DNA from: Desulfomonile tiedjei DSM 6799
Lineage (GTDB): Bacteria; Desulfobacterota; Desulfomonilia; Desulfomonilales; Desulfomonilaceae
Assembly: GCF_000266945.1 (NCBI RefSeq)
Contig: NC_018025.1
Location: 1,302,001 to 1,366,000 of the forward strand
Direction of reading: 5' to 3'
DNA: 64,000 bases
The notes under the pieces are model-generated. The model ran no database searches, was not told the origin of the DNA, and saw only the letters and a program-made list of their open reading frames with translations. Position 1 is the first letter of the stretch, and every line of letters begins with the position of its first letter. The translations under genes were made by a program, and so were the position numbers. Below, piece by piece: positions 1 through 8,245 of the stretch.

Positions 1-1
1 C

Positions 2-1219
2 ATTAACAGGGCAAATGAACTGAAAATCGATTGGAAAGAGCTTGCGGAAAAATTTGTCCGGGAATTCTACGTCGATATGGATGCCTTGGGAGTGCTGAGA
101 CCCACCAGAGAACCCAAGGCCACGGAATTTATTGCTCAAATCCAGGCCTTGATAGCGAAACTTGTTGAAGGAAAATACGCTTACACCGTTGATGGCGATG
201 TGATGTTTTCCGTCGCGAGCTTTCCCGAATACGGAAAGTTGTCTGGGAAAAAAGTGGATGAGCTCATGTCGGGTGCACGGGTGGATGTAAATGAAAAGAA
301 GAAAAATCCCCTTGATTTTGCACTCTGGAAGGCTGCCAAACCCGGCGAGCCCTCATGGGAAAGTCCGTGGGGACCGGGACGACCCGGCTGGCACATTGAG
401 TGCTCGGCAATGAGTATGTTCTACTTGGGGCAACACTTCGACATCCATGGTGGCGGGGCAGACCTGACCTTTCCGCATCACGAAAATGAAATCGCCCAAT
501 CAGAGGCGGCAACGGGTGAAACTTTCGTAAATTATTGGGTCCATAACGGTTTTGTGAATATACGGGCTGAAAAAATGTCCAAATCGCTGGGAAATGTCCT
601 GAATATTCGAGACATTCTGAAAACCGTACATCCCGAAGCTTTACGTCATTTCCTGCTCACGAGTCATTACAGGAGCCCATTAGATTACAGCGACGCCTTT
701 GTCAAAGAATCTTCGACTGCACTGGAACGGCTGTACGCTGCAATGGCCGCACTGGACGAACTTATTGAAGCCCGCGGCACATCGGACGATCTTCCCCAGG
801 AATTGACGGGAATCGAAGAACGTTTTTCCGAAGCAATGGATGATGACTTTAACACCCCCAGAGCACTTGCGATATTGTTCGAGGCCGCACGGACGATCAA
901 CCGAATTTCGGGAACGAATTCGGTTCCCAAGCCTGAATTACTCAGAGAAGTCAAGGATCGCATACTGCATGTAGCACGCGAAGTGCTGGGAATCTTACGT
1001 GAGGATCAGACCGAATTTCTCGAACGCGCTCGAAAAGCCGGGGCCCCGGAACTTGGGATCTCGGAGGAGCTGATTCAACAGTACATCGTTGAGAGAGCTG
1101 AAGCGAGGAAAAGTAAGAATTTTGCCCGAGCGGATGAGATTCGAAACGAACTCGCTTCCAAGGGAATCGTCCTTGAAGATACCCCTAAGGGCACCATCTG
1201 GAAAGTGAAAGAATCCTAA
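2..1219 (+). CDS. cysS: Cysteinyl-tRNA synthetase, 5' end outside window
   Basis: Class I aminoacyl-tRNA synthetase that charges tRNA-Cys in the cytosol. The frame is open from the window edge, so about the last 405 residues are present and the N-terminal HIGH motif lies upstream. Visible are the WHIECSAMS segment with a zinc-ligand cysteine, the GGGADLTFPHHENE block that supplies further zinc/active-site residues, and the KMSKSLGN loop that binds ATP. The C-terminal half carries the helical anticodon-binding region and ends in the usual small domain (GIVLEDTPKGTIWKV). The next gene, an ABC ATPase, starts 9 nt downstream on the same strand, suggesting co-transcription. The identity is secure; only the start is unseen. 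Confidence 0.97.
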   Translation: MNRANELKIDWKELAEKFVREFYVDMDALGVLRPTREPKATEFIAQIQALIAKLVEGKYAYTVDGDVMFSVASFPEYGKLSGKKVDELMSGARVDVNEKKKNPLDFALWKAAKPGEPSWESPWGPGRPGWHIECSAMSMFYLGQHFDIHGGGADLTFPHHENEIAQSEAATGETFVNYWVHNGFVNIRAEKMSKSLGNVLNIRDILKTVHPEALRHFLLTSHYRSPLDYSDAFVKESSTALERLYAAMAALDELIEARGTSDDLPQELTGIEERFSEAMDDDFNTPRALAILFEAARTINRISGTNSVPKPELLREVKDRILHVAREVLGILREDQTEFLERARKAGAPELGISEELIQQYIVERAEARKSKNFARADEIRNELASKGIVLEDTPKGTIWKVKES

Positions 1220-1227
1220 CGGAATTC

Positions 1228-2082
1228 ATGCATATCTCTTTCGATCGAGTGACTCATACCTATAATAAAGATACACAGCTCGAGCTTACGGCTCTGAGTG
1301 GTATTTCCTTCGAACTGCCCTCTCATCGTTCGCTAGGAATCCTTGGGGGCACAGGCTCCGGAAAAACGACCTTGATAAAATTGTTGAACGGACTTCTGTA
1401 TCCCACGAGCGGAAGAATATTGATTGACGGGAAAGATACGAGGGATTACGGTTCGGACCTCGCCTTGAGGGTAGGGGTGGTGTTTCAGCGTCCGGAACGC
1501 CAGTTATTCGAGGATACAGTTTTCAATGACATTTCTTTTGTACTCAGGAGGTTCTCGGGACTTCCTCACTCTGAAATCCGGGAAATTGCGTGGTCGGCCG
1601 GTCGGATGATGGGGTTGAACTTGGATCGTATCGGAGAACGGCATCCCGAATCGCTTTCGGATTCCGAAAAACGGAAAGTCGCCATTGCAGGGATACTGGT
1701 CAATCAACCACACATTCTCGTATTGGACGAGCCTGGAGTCGGCCTGGACCCCGCGGCTGTGTCAGATCTGGTACAATTGCTCGGCACTATGAAAACATCA
1801 GGAGACAGGTCGGTTATCATCGTATCGCATGACATGGGTCCCTTTCTGCCGATTCTCGATACCCTCCTGGTACTGAATCAGGGAAAGCTTTCAGCAATCG
1901 GCACACCGGAAGAGGTTTGTGGAGAGCTCGCTGAAGACCCGGAAATGAGGAACATTTTGCCTCCGATTGCTCTCCTTGTTCATGAACTCCGATTGGCGGG
2001 TTTTCCGATTCCTTTTGGAGAATATCGAATACCGGAGCTCGCGGAAGAAATCGCACGACTCGCGGGAGACCATAGAATATGA
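1228..2082 (+). CDS. ABC transporter ATPase, energy-coupling-factor (EcfA/CbiO) type
   Basis: A 284-residue ATPase of the ECF/CbiO class, which normally powers vitamin or metal uptake together with a T protein and an S protein. Walker A is GGTGSGKTT at about residues 40-48, the Q-loop lies in VGVVFQRPE, Walker B is ILVLDEPGVGLDP near 170, and the H-loop is in IIVSHD. The ABC signature is degenerate: LSDSEKRKVAIAG where family members usually read LSGGQKRRVAIAG. No T or S component is in the window, so partners must be encoded elsewhere or the protein has another role. It starts 9 nt after cysS and overlaps the LolA-like gene by 4 nt (ATGA), so it belongs to a cysS-ATPase-lolA-rimO run. Confidence 0.85.
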   Translation: MHISFDRVTHTYNKDTQLELTALSGISFELPSHRSLGILGGTGSGKTTLIKLLNGLLYPTSGRILIDGKDTRDYGSDLALRVGVVFQRPERQLFEDTVFNDISFVLRRFSGLPHSEIREIAWSAGRMMGLNLDRIGERHPESLSDSEKRKVAIAGILVNQPHILVLDEPGVGLDPAAVSDLVQLLGTMKTSGDRSVIIVSHDMGPFLPILDTLLVLNQGKLSAIGTPEEVCGELAEDPEMRNILPPIALLVHELRLAGFPIPFGEYRIPELAEEIARLAGDHRI

Positions 2083-2771
2083 GAGGATTGATCGCAGGAT
2101 TAGCATTGTGGCTGTTGTTCGGTCAGGGAATCGCTTCCGCCCAGGATCGCCCTGCTGCAATCGATCAAATTGTAGGAAAATTACAGGAAGTCTATTCGCA
2201 TCATTGTTGTTTTAAGGCGCGTTTCGATCAGTTGACGGTAAATACGGCAATGGACCTGAGAGATAAGTTTCAAGGCGTCATGTTCGTGAAGAAACCCGGC
2301 TCCATTTCATTGGAAGTGGATTTCCCTGAACCACAAAAAGTCGTCGTAAAAGGAAAGACATACGCGATCTATTTTCCCCAGGACGGGACCTCTGCAAACG
2401 GTGAAATACCACCCGAGATGAACGTGGAGCAATTTTTCGGCTTTTTCACCAATATCGGAAATCTGGGCCGAAACTTCACAATCACCTTTCCTCCAAAGGC
2501 TCTGGACAAAGAAGAGAATATGTATTTTCTGGAATTGACCGATGCAGTCAACCCGAGCAGCACGTACAGGATGGTCCTCGGGATCGATGCTGCAAAATTC
2601 ACGGTGAAACGTGCAATCATCTACGATGCTCTGGGTAATTACAACCGCTTTGACTTGACGGATTTTACATTTCTCGATTCTCTTCCGGATTCCCGCTTTG
2701 AAATATCGAGCGCGCCCCTGCACAAACTCCCCCCTGCACAAGGTTTTTACGGTAATCGTGAGAAACAGTAA
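2079..2771 (+). CDS. lolA: LolA-like outer-membrane lipoprotein carrier protein
   Basis: A 230-residue exported protein. Residues 1-21 form a signal peptide with a hydrophobic core and AxA-like cleavage site (GIASAQD). The mature part fits LolA: a helix with FKARFDQLTV, a beta strand with KFQGVMFVKKPGSISLEV, then alternating strands that build the open barrel holding lipoprotein acyl chains in the periplasm. Length is close to the family norm. The start overlaps the ATPase stop by 4 nt and the end overlaps the rimO start, implying translational coupling. The family call is good; assigning it as the main LolA is an inference because genomes of this type can carry several LolA-fold proteins. 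Confidence 0.82.
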   Translation: MRGLIAGLALWLLFGQGIASAQDRPAAIDQIVGKLQEVYSHHCCFKARFDQLTVNTAMDLRDKFQGVMFVKKPGSISLEVDFPEPQKVVVKGKTYAIYFPQDGTSANGEIPPEMNVEQFFGFFTNIGNLGRNFTITFPPKALDKEENMYFLELTDAVNPSSTYRMVLGIDAAKFTVKRAIIYDALGNYNRFDLTDFTFLDSLPDSRFEISSAPLHKLPPAQGFYGNREKQ

Positions 2772-4068
2772 GACAGTTCACATCATAAGTCTTGGATGTC
2801 CGAAGAACAGGGTGGACACGGAACGTATTCTCTCTACTCTCTTCGACCGGGGATATACACACTCGGACGATCCGTTGACCGCTCGGTATATCATCATCAA
2901 CACCTGTGCATTCATCGAACCAGCCGTAGAAGAATCCATAGATGCAATTCTCGATGTCAAGTCAGAGCATCCGGATGCATTTGTTGTCGTGGCCGGCTGT
3001 CTGCCATTACGATACAGAGAAGACCTGGTGGATTCGCTCCCGGAGATTGACCTTTTTCTCACTCCGGATCGTATCCATGAACTTCCGGACTTGATTGCTG
3101 CCAAGACCGCACCAGATCCCCGGGGCGACACGATCTACGGAGCTTCCGTATCCGGACGAGTTCTCACCACCCCTGGCTATGCTTATCTGAAAATCGCTGA
3201 AGGATGCTCCAGAAGATGTACGTACTGCACCATTCCTTCCATACGCGGCCCGCTCAGGAGCTATGATAGCGAGATGCTGGCTCAGGAAGCGGAATCTCTG
3301 GCTTCCTGCAATGTCAGAGAACTGGTGTTGGTTGCGCAGGATCTCACGGCCTATGGAGTGGAAAAAAACGAGAAACACTCCTTAACCAATCTTCTCAAAA
3401 GATTGGAAATTATTCAGGATCTCAGATGGATACGTCTCATGTATCTTCACCCGGACGGCATACCTCGATCTCTTCCGGAACTGATGAAGAATTCCGAGAA
3501 AATACTGCCGTACATGGATATTCCGTTTCAGCACGTATCCGACCACGTGCTCAAGTCCATGGGGAGACCCTGGAAAGGAAACCGGATACGCAAATTGGTT
3601 GACAATCTGCGGAACGCAATTCCGGGCCTGGTCCTCCGTACGACCTTTATGGTGGGATTTCCGACGGAAAGGGACGAGGACTTTCAAGAATTGAGAGACT
3701 TTGTCCAAGAGTTCCGAATCGAACATGTTGGCGTTTTCGCATATTCCCCCGAGGAAGGCACTCCCGCGTTTGACCTGGGGAACCCGATTCCTGATCAGGT
3801 GAAAAATGCGCGATCCAGTGAAATACAAAACATACATTCTCGGTTCATAAAACGCAGATTGAAGGAAAAGGTGGGTACAACGCAGGAAAGCATTATCGAA
3901 GGAGTATCCTCGGAAACGGATCTATTGCTCCAGGGACGCACCTGGGATCAGGCTCCCGAAGTCGATGGTGTGCTCTATATCACTTCCGGAGATGGTATTG
4001 CGGGTGAAATACACAAAGTGAAAATTACTGCCACGCATGGGCCCGATCTTTTCGGGGAAATTATCTGA
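2758..4068 (+). CDS. rimO: Ribosomal protein S12 methylthiotransferase RimO
   Basis: A radical-SAM methylthiotransferase that modifies an aspartate of ribosomal protein S12. The N-terminal UPF0004 domain has its three cluster cysteines in ISLGCPKNRVDTE, NTCAF and VAGCLP; the SLGCPKN form is typical of RimO rather than MiaB. The radical-SAM cluster is C150-x3-C154-x2-C157 (CSRRCTYC). The TRAM domain closes the protein. I chose the GTG at 2758 (436 aa), 14 nt before the lolA stop, because residues from there align with the family start; an in-frame TTG at 2698 would add 20 residues inside lolA and looks unlikely. It is the last gene of the cysS run. Confidence 0.93.
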   Translation: MRNSKTVHIISLGCPKNRVDTERILSTLFDRGYTHSDDPLTARYIIINTCAFIEPAVEESIDAILDVKSEHPDAFVVVAGCLPLRYREDLVDSLPEIDLFLTPDRIHELPDLIAAKTAPDPRGDTIYGASVSGRVLTTPGYAYLKIAEGCSRRCTYCTIPSIRGPLRSYDSEMLAQEAESLASCNVRELVLVAQDLTAYGVEKNEKHSLTNLLKRLEIIQDLRWIRLMYLHPDGIPRSLPELMKNSEKILPYMDIPFQHVSDHVLKSMGRPWKGNRIRKLVDNLRNAIPGLVLRTTFMVGFPTERDEDFQELRDFVQEFRIEHVGVFAYSPEEGTPAFDLGNPIPDQVKNARSSEIQNIHSRFIKRRLKEKVGTTQESIIEGVSSETDLLLQGRTWDQAPEVDGVLYITSGDGIAGEIHKVKITATHGPDLFGEII

Positions 4069-4108
4069 TTTTTGTAGGGAATGCGCTTTCAAAGCAGTAA
4101 GATTTGGG

Positions 4109-4130
4109 GAACCTTTTCTGCAAAAGGTTC
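4109..4130. terminator. Hairpin after rimO, possible terminator
   Basis: The arms GAACCTTTT and AAAAGGTTC pair perfectly over 9 bp around a CTGC loop, 41 nt after the rimO stop. No uninterrupted T-run follows directly (the next bases are tccaacccttttc), so it may be a weak terminator or a dispersed palindromic repeat. Confidence 0.5.
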
Positions 4131-4171
4131 TCCAACCCTTTTCAAAAAACTTTTAACACTGGCCTAAGGAA

Positions 4172-4349
4172 ACTGTCTCAAAAGTCGAAATTCATCCCAG
4201 ATCGTGGCACGAATTCCTCATCTTCCTGCTGGCCTGATTGTAGGGGCGGGCCTCGTGTCCGCCCAAATGAGGGTAGGCACTAGGCCTACCCCTACGAAGA
4301 TGGCGAATCGTGGCACGATTCTTTATGGATTCATGAGTTTTGAGACAGT
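4172..4349. repeat. MITE-like repeat A, copy 1, with perfect 12-bp terminal inverted repeats
   Basis: A 178-bp element ending in ACTGTCTCAAAA (4172-4183) and its perfect reverse complement TTTTGAGACAGT (4338-4349). Inside are two strong hairpins (GGGCGGGC...CCGCCC and GGGTAGGC...GGCCTACCC) and two copies of ATCGTGGCACGA. A related copy lies at 48343-48511. There is no reading frame long enough for a transposase, so if mobile it would depend on one supplied from elsewhere. Confidence 0.8.
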
Positions 4350-4419
4350 CTCTAAGTCCCGGTGCTATAGCCGTTGACATAATTTCTAACCTTTTGACCA
4401 CATTGTTCTTTGAAAGGAC

Positions 4420-4501
4420 GGTAGGGGCCGGCGTGCCTGCCAGCCCGAACTGGTTGATTTGTATTTGAAAAATGTGCCGGCACGGAGGCACGGCACCCAC
4501 C
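4420..4501 (+). repeat. Dispersed repeat B, copy 1
   Basis: Begins GGTAGGGGCCGGCGT and ends in a GTGCCGGCACGGAGGC... block followed by ACGGCACCCAC. Two more copies occur at 8363-8449 (same orientation) and 58696-58806 (opposite). Similarity with the 58.7-kb copy continues some 25 bp further, through the CCACCAATT and GCGCTTT-like bases. All three copies are intergenic. Confidence 0.8.
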
Positions 4502-4688
4502 AATTGTCGAGCAGTGCTTTTCGCAACTGGATACTATTTTATACACTTGCTATAAATCCTCAGATTTGTTCCCCCTGGGTCGTTGCCTCCCCGCTTCATT
4601 TCGAAATGGAAAAAAGAGCCATTGGCGGATTTCCGGCTAGCCCGAGTCTCTGCCGGCCTTCTGCGGAGTGCTCCAGGACTGGAGTTCT

Positions 4689-4772
4689 TTATCTGTATAA
4701 GAACAAATAAAGTCCGACAGCGAGGGTGAATGTGGCAATCACAACGATTCTGATGACGAGATCCGTTTCCAT
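4689..4772 (-). CDS. Possible single-TM micropeptide (27 aa)
   Basis: An ATG-initiated frame of 27 codons whose translation is almost entirely one hydrophobic helix: a short acidic N-terminus (METDL), a run of V, I, L, F and A with no charge between residues 8 and 25, and a C-terminal Tyr-Arg. That is the composition of small single-pass membrane proteins. There is no recognisable Shine-Dalgarno sequence upstream and no neighbour on the same strand, so this may be chance. I report it because the region is otherwise empty. Confidence 0.22.
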   Translation of the reverse strand: METDLVIRIVVIATFTLAVGLYLFLYR

Positions 4773-4940
4773 AGGAGTAATGATACCCGAGCAGTGCGAG
4801 AAGCCCAAGGACAAAAAATCGTAGAAGTATTAAACAGAAAATTTGGCAGGTTGCAAGCGGTTTTAAATATAGATGTGTAAATTTTATAATCCATCACTTT
4901 AGTAAAATTAGCTATCCTCTGGTTTTTTAGGATTTTTTCG

Positions 4941-4970
4941 TTGACATAGTAGCGGTTCCTTTGCTATGAT
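4941..4970 (+). promoter_or_regulatory. Sigma-70-type promoter of pilQ
   Basis: A perfect -35 TTGACA (4941-4946), an 18-nt spacer and a -10 TATGAT (4965-4970; 5 of 6 to consensus). The predicted transcript starts near 4977 and carries a leader of about 125 nt before the pilQ ATG at 5102. Confidence 0.7.
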
Positions 4971-4986
4971 CCTTGCAGCTTAACAT

Positions 4987-5020
4987 CCGATACAGGAATC
5001 GAATACTCGTACTGTATCGG
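4987..5020 (+). promoter_or_regulatory. Perfect stem-loop in the pilQ leader
   Basis: CCGATACAG (4987-4995) and CTGTATCGG (5012-5020) form a perfect 9-bp inverted repeat with a 16-nt loop, about 10 nt after the predicted transcription start. A second, imperfect fold is possible over 5043-5092, where GTGG pairs with CCAC and flanking GAC pairs with GTC. It does not match the c-di-GMP-I riboswitch consensus as I know it, so no ligand is proposed. Confidence 0.5.
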
Positions 5021-5101
5021 ACCATTTCAAACGATAACCCAGAGACGCCGTGGCTCCGCATGGTCTGGATCGCATCCACACGGTCTTCGAGAGAGGACAA
5101 A

Positions 5102-8100
5102 ATGAGGTCACCTGAAAAAAGATACAAATCCCTATGGCTTAGCTGCCTTTTGATTGCAATGGTCTGCTCCTATGCTGGGGCCGATCCCGGAGAATTAACC
5201 GGTATCGATGTGAATGAAGAGGGGAAAACCCTTGTCATTGCAACCAAAGGAACGGCAGGCAAGCATCTGGCACGTGTCATCGGAAATCCCAATAGACTGG
5301 TTTTGGATTTTGAGGGCACCTCGTTAGGTAAAGTGCAGCGGAAAGTGAGTGTGAACAAGCGGGACATTCATGAAATCCGTATTGGCACGCACAAGTCCAA
5401 TGCACGGATCGTCGTGGATTTTCAGGACCGGCCGGTCCCCCCGTTTACGGTGCGCCGCGAACAGGAAAAAGTCCTCGTCGCATTCGGGACTTCCATATCC
5501 GCGGAACTCGGTGAAGCAAACCCTGCGCACGAAGATAAGGAGCAATCAGCCAGAGGAAAAGCTCCATTGGATCCGAAGTTGGTGCCTGCTGCTGCAAAGC
5601 CGATAGAAGAGGCACCTGCGCCGCAGGAAAAGAGCATAAGAGTTGCAGTCAAGCCCGATAATTCTTCCGAACGCGGATCAAAGTTCGGTGAACTGCGTCA
5701 GGCAGCAGCCTCGAATATCCGACCGCCCGAGGTGAATGGAATCGGCAAGCTGTCCCAGAACATGGAGAGACACATCGCGCCTCCTCCCATGCTCAAGGAA
5801 TCAGACGTGCAAACCGATGCCCCCGCCCAGGCCGGCGGCGCTTCGAGACGTGGAGGGGGACCTCAGATGGTGAAAGAGGTCCGCCCGCCTGTGACGCCCC
5901 CCACGCCCGATCCCAGGTTGTTGGTGCAAGAAATCACGGAACTCAAATTCATCCAGGTGGGACATAACGCTCGGCTTATGGTCATGGGTGGCGATCACCT
6001 GGATTATCGAGTGAACAAAATATCCCCCACAAAAGTCAGATTGGATCTCATCAACGCTGAGATTCCCAAGATCCATCAAAAACCCTTGAGAACAGACCTT
6101 TTCTCCACTTCGGTCGAGATGATAATTCCGGGAACGCAGAACATCTTCATTCAACTCAAAGACGCGGTGCCATATCAGGTTGAAAAGAAGAAGGGCGTCC
6201 TCATGGTTGACTTTCCTCCGCCCCGTTTCGTGATGACTCCGGATCAGAAAGGCCAGAAGGGACCTGATGTTGCCAAACAGCAGGCAGTCTCTCAGGCCAG
6301 GGAGTCGCGGCGAGAGGCTATGAGGATTATCAGAGAGGAACAGATCCTCAAAGACAACGAAGCGCGGCGTCGAACTCTGGATTCTCTGCAGAAACAAATA
6401 GATGAGCTCCAGAAACAGCGCACAGAGATATTGAAGAAACAGCAGGTTACTCCGGATCCTGAAATATTCAACAAACCGATAACCATGGATTTCCAAGGAA
6501 TTTCGCTGAAAAATGCCTTCCGGCTCTTGGCGGAACAAGCAGGTATCAACATTATCGTGGGCGATGAAGTGACAGGAACCACCACTCTGAGATTGTTCCA
6601 GGTGCCGCTGGGACAGGTGATCGATACCATTCTCAATACGCATAAGCTGGATCGAGAAATGGTCGGCAACGTCATGAGGGTCGGCAAGCGAGAAGAGATG
6701 TCAAAGCTCAAAACCGAAAAAGCAGCTCAGGCATCGAAGGACCTTGCTGATTTGGACAACCGTATCGCGGCAATCCGTCAGGATATTCAGAAGAGACGGG
6801 AAGAGATGAATAAGGCTCTGGCGGATCTCGAACAAAAAGACGCGGGCGAAATACCGGTTGAGGAAGTCAACACCGAAGAGTTCGGCGAGGCCGGTTGTGT
6901 CGATATCGAAGGCGAGACAGTATGCTTCTACTACGCTCTGACGAAGCTCGTTTATCAAAAACCTTCGGATATCATACGAACACTCAACTGCGTGTTCAAT
7001 CTCAAGTGTGGGGACGCCGGCCCCCGGCCTGGTACCGTAGCGGCTCTCGAAACGGACCGCGCAGAAAAGATGAAGCCGTTCCTCAAGCAAATCGAAGATC
7101 AGGGCAGATCTCTCTACGGTAGAGAGGGACGGGAATTGATGGAACGTGCGAGCCGCATGATAAGCGAGCAGCAGACTGCTGAAGCTCAAGCGAGAACTGC
7201 GGAAGCCATCCAGCGGGGGCCAAGGGTAGGTGTTGCAGCGCCCGGCGCAGCTCCCATGGATCCACGACTCGCGCAGATTATTGTCAACAGCATGATGTGG
7301 GCTGATGACACGAACCGTACCATCTTCATCAAAGACACTGCAGAACGTCTTGCTCAGATCAAGAAGATGATTTACTCCATGGACAAACCATTGCCGCAGG
7401 TCCTTATCGAGAGCCGAGTAGTAGTGGCATCCAAAGGTTGGACACGAGGCGTGGGTATCACCTGGGGTGGTAGAAATGCCCAAAGCGGTCCCTTGACCAA
7501 TAACAGGAAATCATTCTGGGGCATTGCCGGTGGCGGCGCAACAGCAGCGAGCCCTACCACAGGGGTAACGTCTCCGGCGCAGCCTGAAGGAACTCCTGCT
7601 ACCTCTGCATTCGCTGTCAACCTTCCGGTCTCAGCCGGTCAAGGCGCACTGGACCTGCAGTTCGGATTCCTGTCAGGAAACTACGCGACGGACCTCAACT
7701 CTATCATTAATATCGGGGAACTTAACCGACAGGCCAAGACGATCTCCAGACCCAAAGTTCAGGTGCTGGACGGCAAAGAAGCCAAAATCACAATCGGTAG
7801 CAACATAGCCTACCCCGGACTCTTTGAAGTGACCTGGGTGAAAGCGGCTCTGGAACTCACGGTCAAACCTCTGATCTATGCAGATGGAAGAGTCCAGATG
7901 GACATAAAGATTACGGATGATGCTCCTGGAGCGGTATTGAACGGGTTCACGTCGATCGATACCCGGGCCGCCAATACGGTCATGATAGTAAAAGATGGCG
8001 ATACGGCCGTAATCGGCGGAATAAATCGAACAATCTCCAGCTCCACACGAGAGGGTTGGCCTGGACTCATGAATGTGCCGGTAATCAACTACCTCTTCTC

Positions 8101-8185
8101 AAACAGGAACAAAGACAAGTCAGGTGACGACCTGTTGGTCTTCATAACCCCCACCATTGTGAAGCGCCCGCCGCTTGCATCCTGA
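5102..8185 (+). CDS. pilQ: Type IV pilus secretin, PilQ-like
   Basis: A 1027-residue outer-membrane secretin that would form the pore for type IV pili. Start at ATG 5102, preceded by GAGAGG and followed by a signal peptide. Domain order: AMIN domain (about 35-125), a proline/alanine-rich linker, second AMIN domain (about 275-375), coiled coil (about 393-448), STN/secretin N region from about 460 (ITMDFQGISLKNAFRLL), second coiled coil (about 533-580), a segment with four cysteines (about 599-635), then the secretin core from about 767 ending in LVFITPTIVKRP. PilQ is usually 600-900 residues, so this one is long; the coiled coils and cysteine segment account for the extra length. No pilMNOP genes are adjacent. 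It is monocistronic, between a strong promoter and a terminator. Confidence 0.85.
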   Translation: MRSPEKRYKSLWLSCLLIAMVCSYAGADPGELTGIDVNEEGKTLVIATKGTAGKHLARVIGNPNRLVLDFEGTSLGKVQRKVSVNKRDIHEIRIGTHKSNARIVVDFQDRPVPPFTVRREQEKVLVAFGTSISAELGEANPAHEDKEQSARGKAPLDPKLVPAAAKPIEEAPAPQEKSIRVAVKPDNSSERGSKFGELRQAAASNIRPPEVNGIGKLSQNMERHIAPPPMLKESDVQTDAPAQAGGASRRGGGPQMVKEVRPPVTPPTPDPRLLVQEITELKFIQVGHNARLMVMGGDHLDYRVNKISPTKVRLDLINAEIPKIHQKPLRTDLFSTSVEMIIPGTQNIFIQLKDAVPYQVEKKKGVLMVDFPPPRFVMTPDQKGQKGPDVAKQQAVSQARESRREAMRIIREEQILKDNEARRRTLDSLQKQIDELQKQRTEILKKQQVTPDPEIFNKPITMDFQGISLKNAFRLLAEQAGINIIVGDEVTGTTTLRLFQVPLGQVIDTILNTHKLDREMVGNVMRVGKREEMSKLKTEKAAQASKDLADLDNRIAAIRQDIQKRREEMNKALADLEQKDAGEIPVEEVNTEEFGEAGCVDIEGETVCFYYALTKLVYQKPSDIIRTLNCVFNLKCGDAGPRPGTVAALETDRAEKMKPFLKQIEDQGRSLYGREGRELMERASRMISEQQTAEAQARTAEAIQRGPRVGVAAPGAAPMDPRLAQIIVNSMMWADDTNRTIFIKDTAERLAQIKKMIYSMDKPLPQVLIESRVVVASKGWTRGVGITWGGRNAQSGPLTNNRKSFWGIAGGGATAASPTTGVTSPAQPEGTPATSAFAVNLPVSAGQGALDLQFGFLSGNYATDLNSIINIGELNRQAKTISRPKVQVLDGKEAKITIGSNIAYPGLFEVTWVKAALELTVKPLIYADGRVQMDIKITDDAPGAVLNGFTSIDTRAANTVMIVKDGDTAVIGGINRTISSSTREGWPGLMNVPVINYLFSNRNKDKSGDDLLVFITPTIVKRPPLAS

Positions 8186-8207
8186 TTGCACCTAATGCCA
8201 TCACTCC

Positions 8208-8245
8208 AGGCTTCTCTTCCTTCGGGGAGAGAGGCCTTTTCTTTT
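8208..8245 (+). terminator. Rho-independent terminator of pilQ
   Basis: Arms AGGCTTCTCTTCC (8208-8220) and GGGAGAGAGGCCT (8225-8237) pair with one mismatch and a G-T pair around a TTCG tetraloop. The T-rich tract TTTTCTTTTC follows. It lies 22 nt after the pilQ stop. Confidence 0.85.

Larger units (their letters stand above)
4069..5101. other. Repeat-rich intergenic region upstream of pilQ
   Basis: About 1 kb without a convincing protein-coding gene. It holds a hairpin just after rimO (4109-4130), a MITE-like element (4172-4349), a copy of a second dispersed repeat (4420-4501), a possible tiny membrane peptide on the minus strand (4689-4772), an AT-rich stretch around 4830-4935, and the pilQ promoter and leader (4941-5101). 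A plus-strand frame at 4459-4710 runs through repeat sequence and is not supported as a gene. Confidence 0.8.

Noticed and set aside
4459-4710. Plus-strand frame of 83 codons
   Set aside because: The first third is translated repeat B sequence, and there is no start signal.
4977-5101. c-di-GMP riboswitch upstream of pilQ
   Set aside because: The leader folds, but the conserved core sequence of GEMM-type riboswitches is not there.
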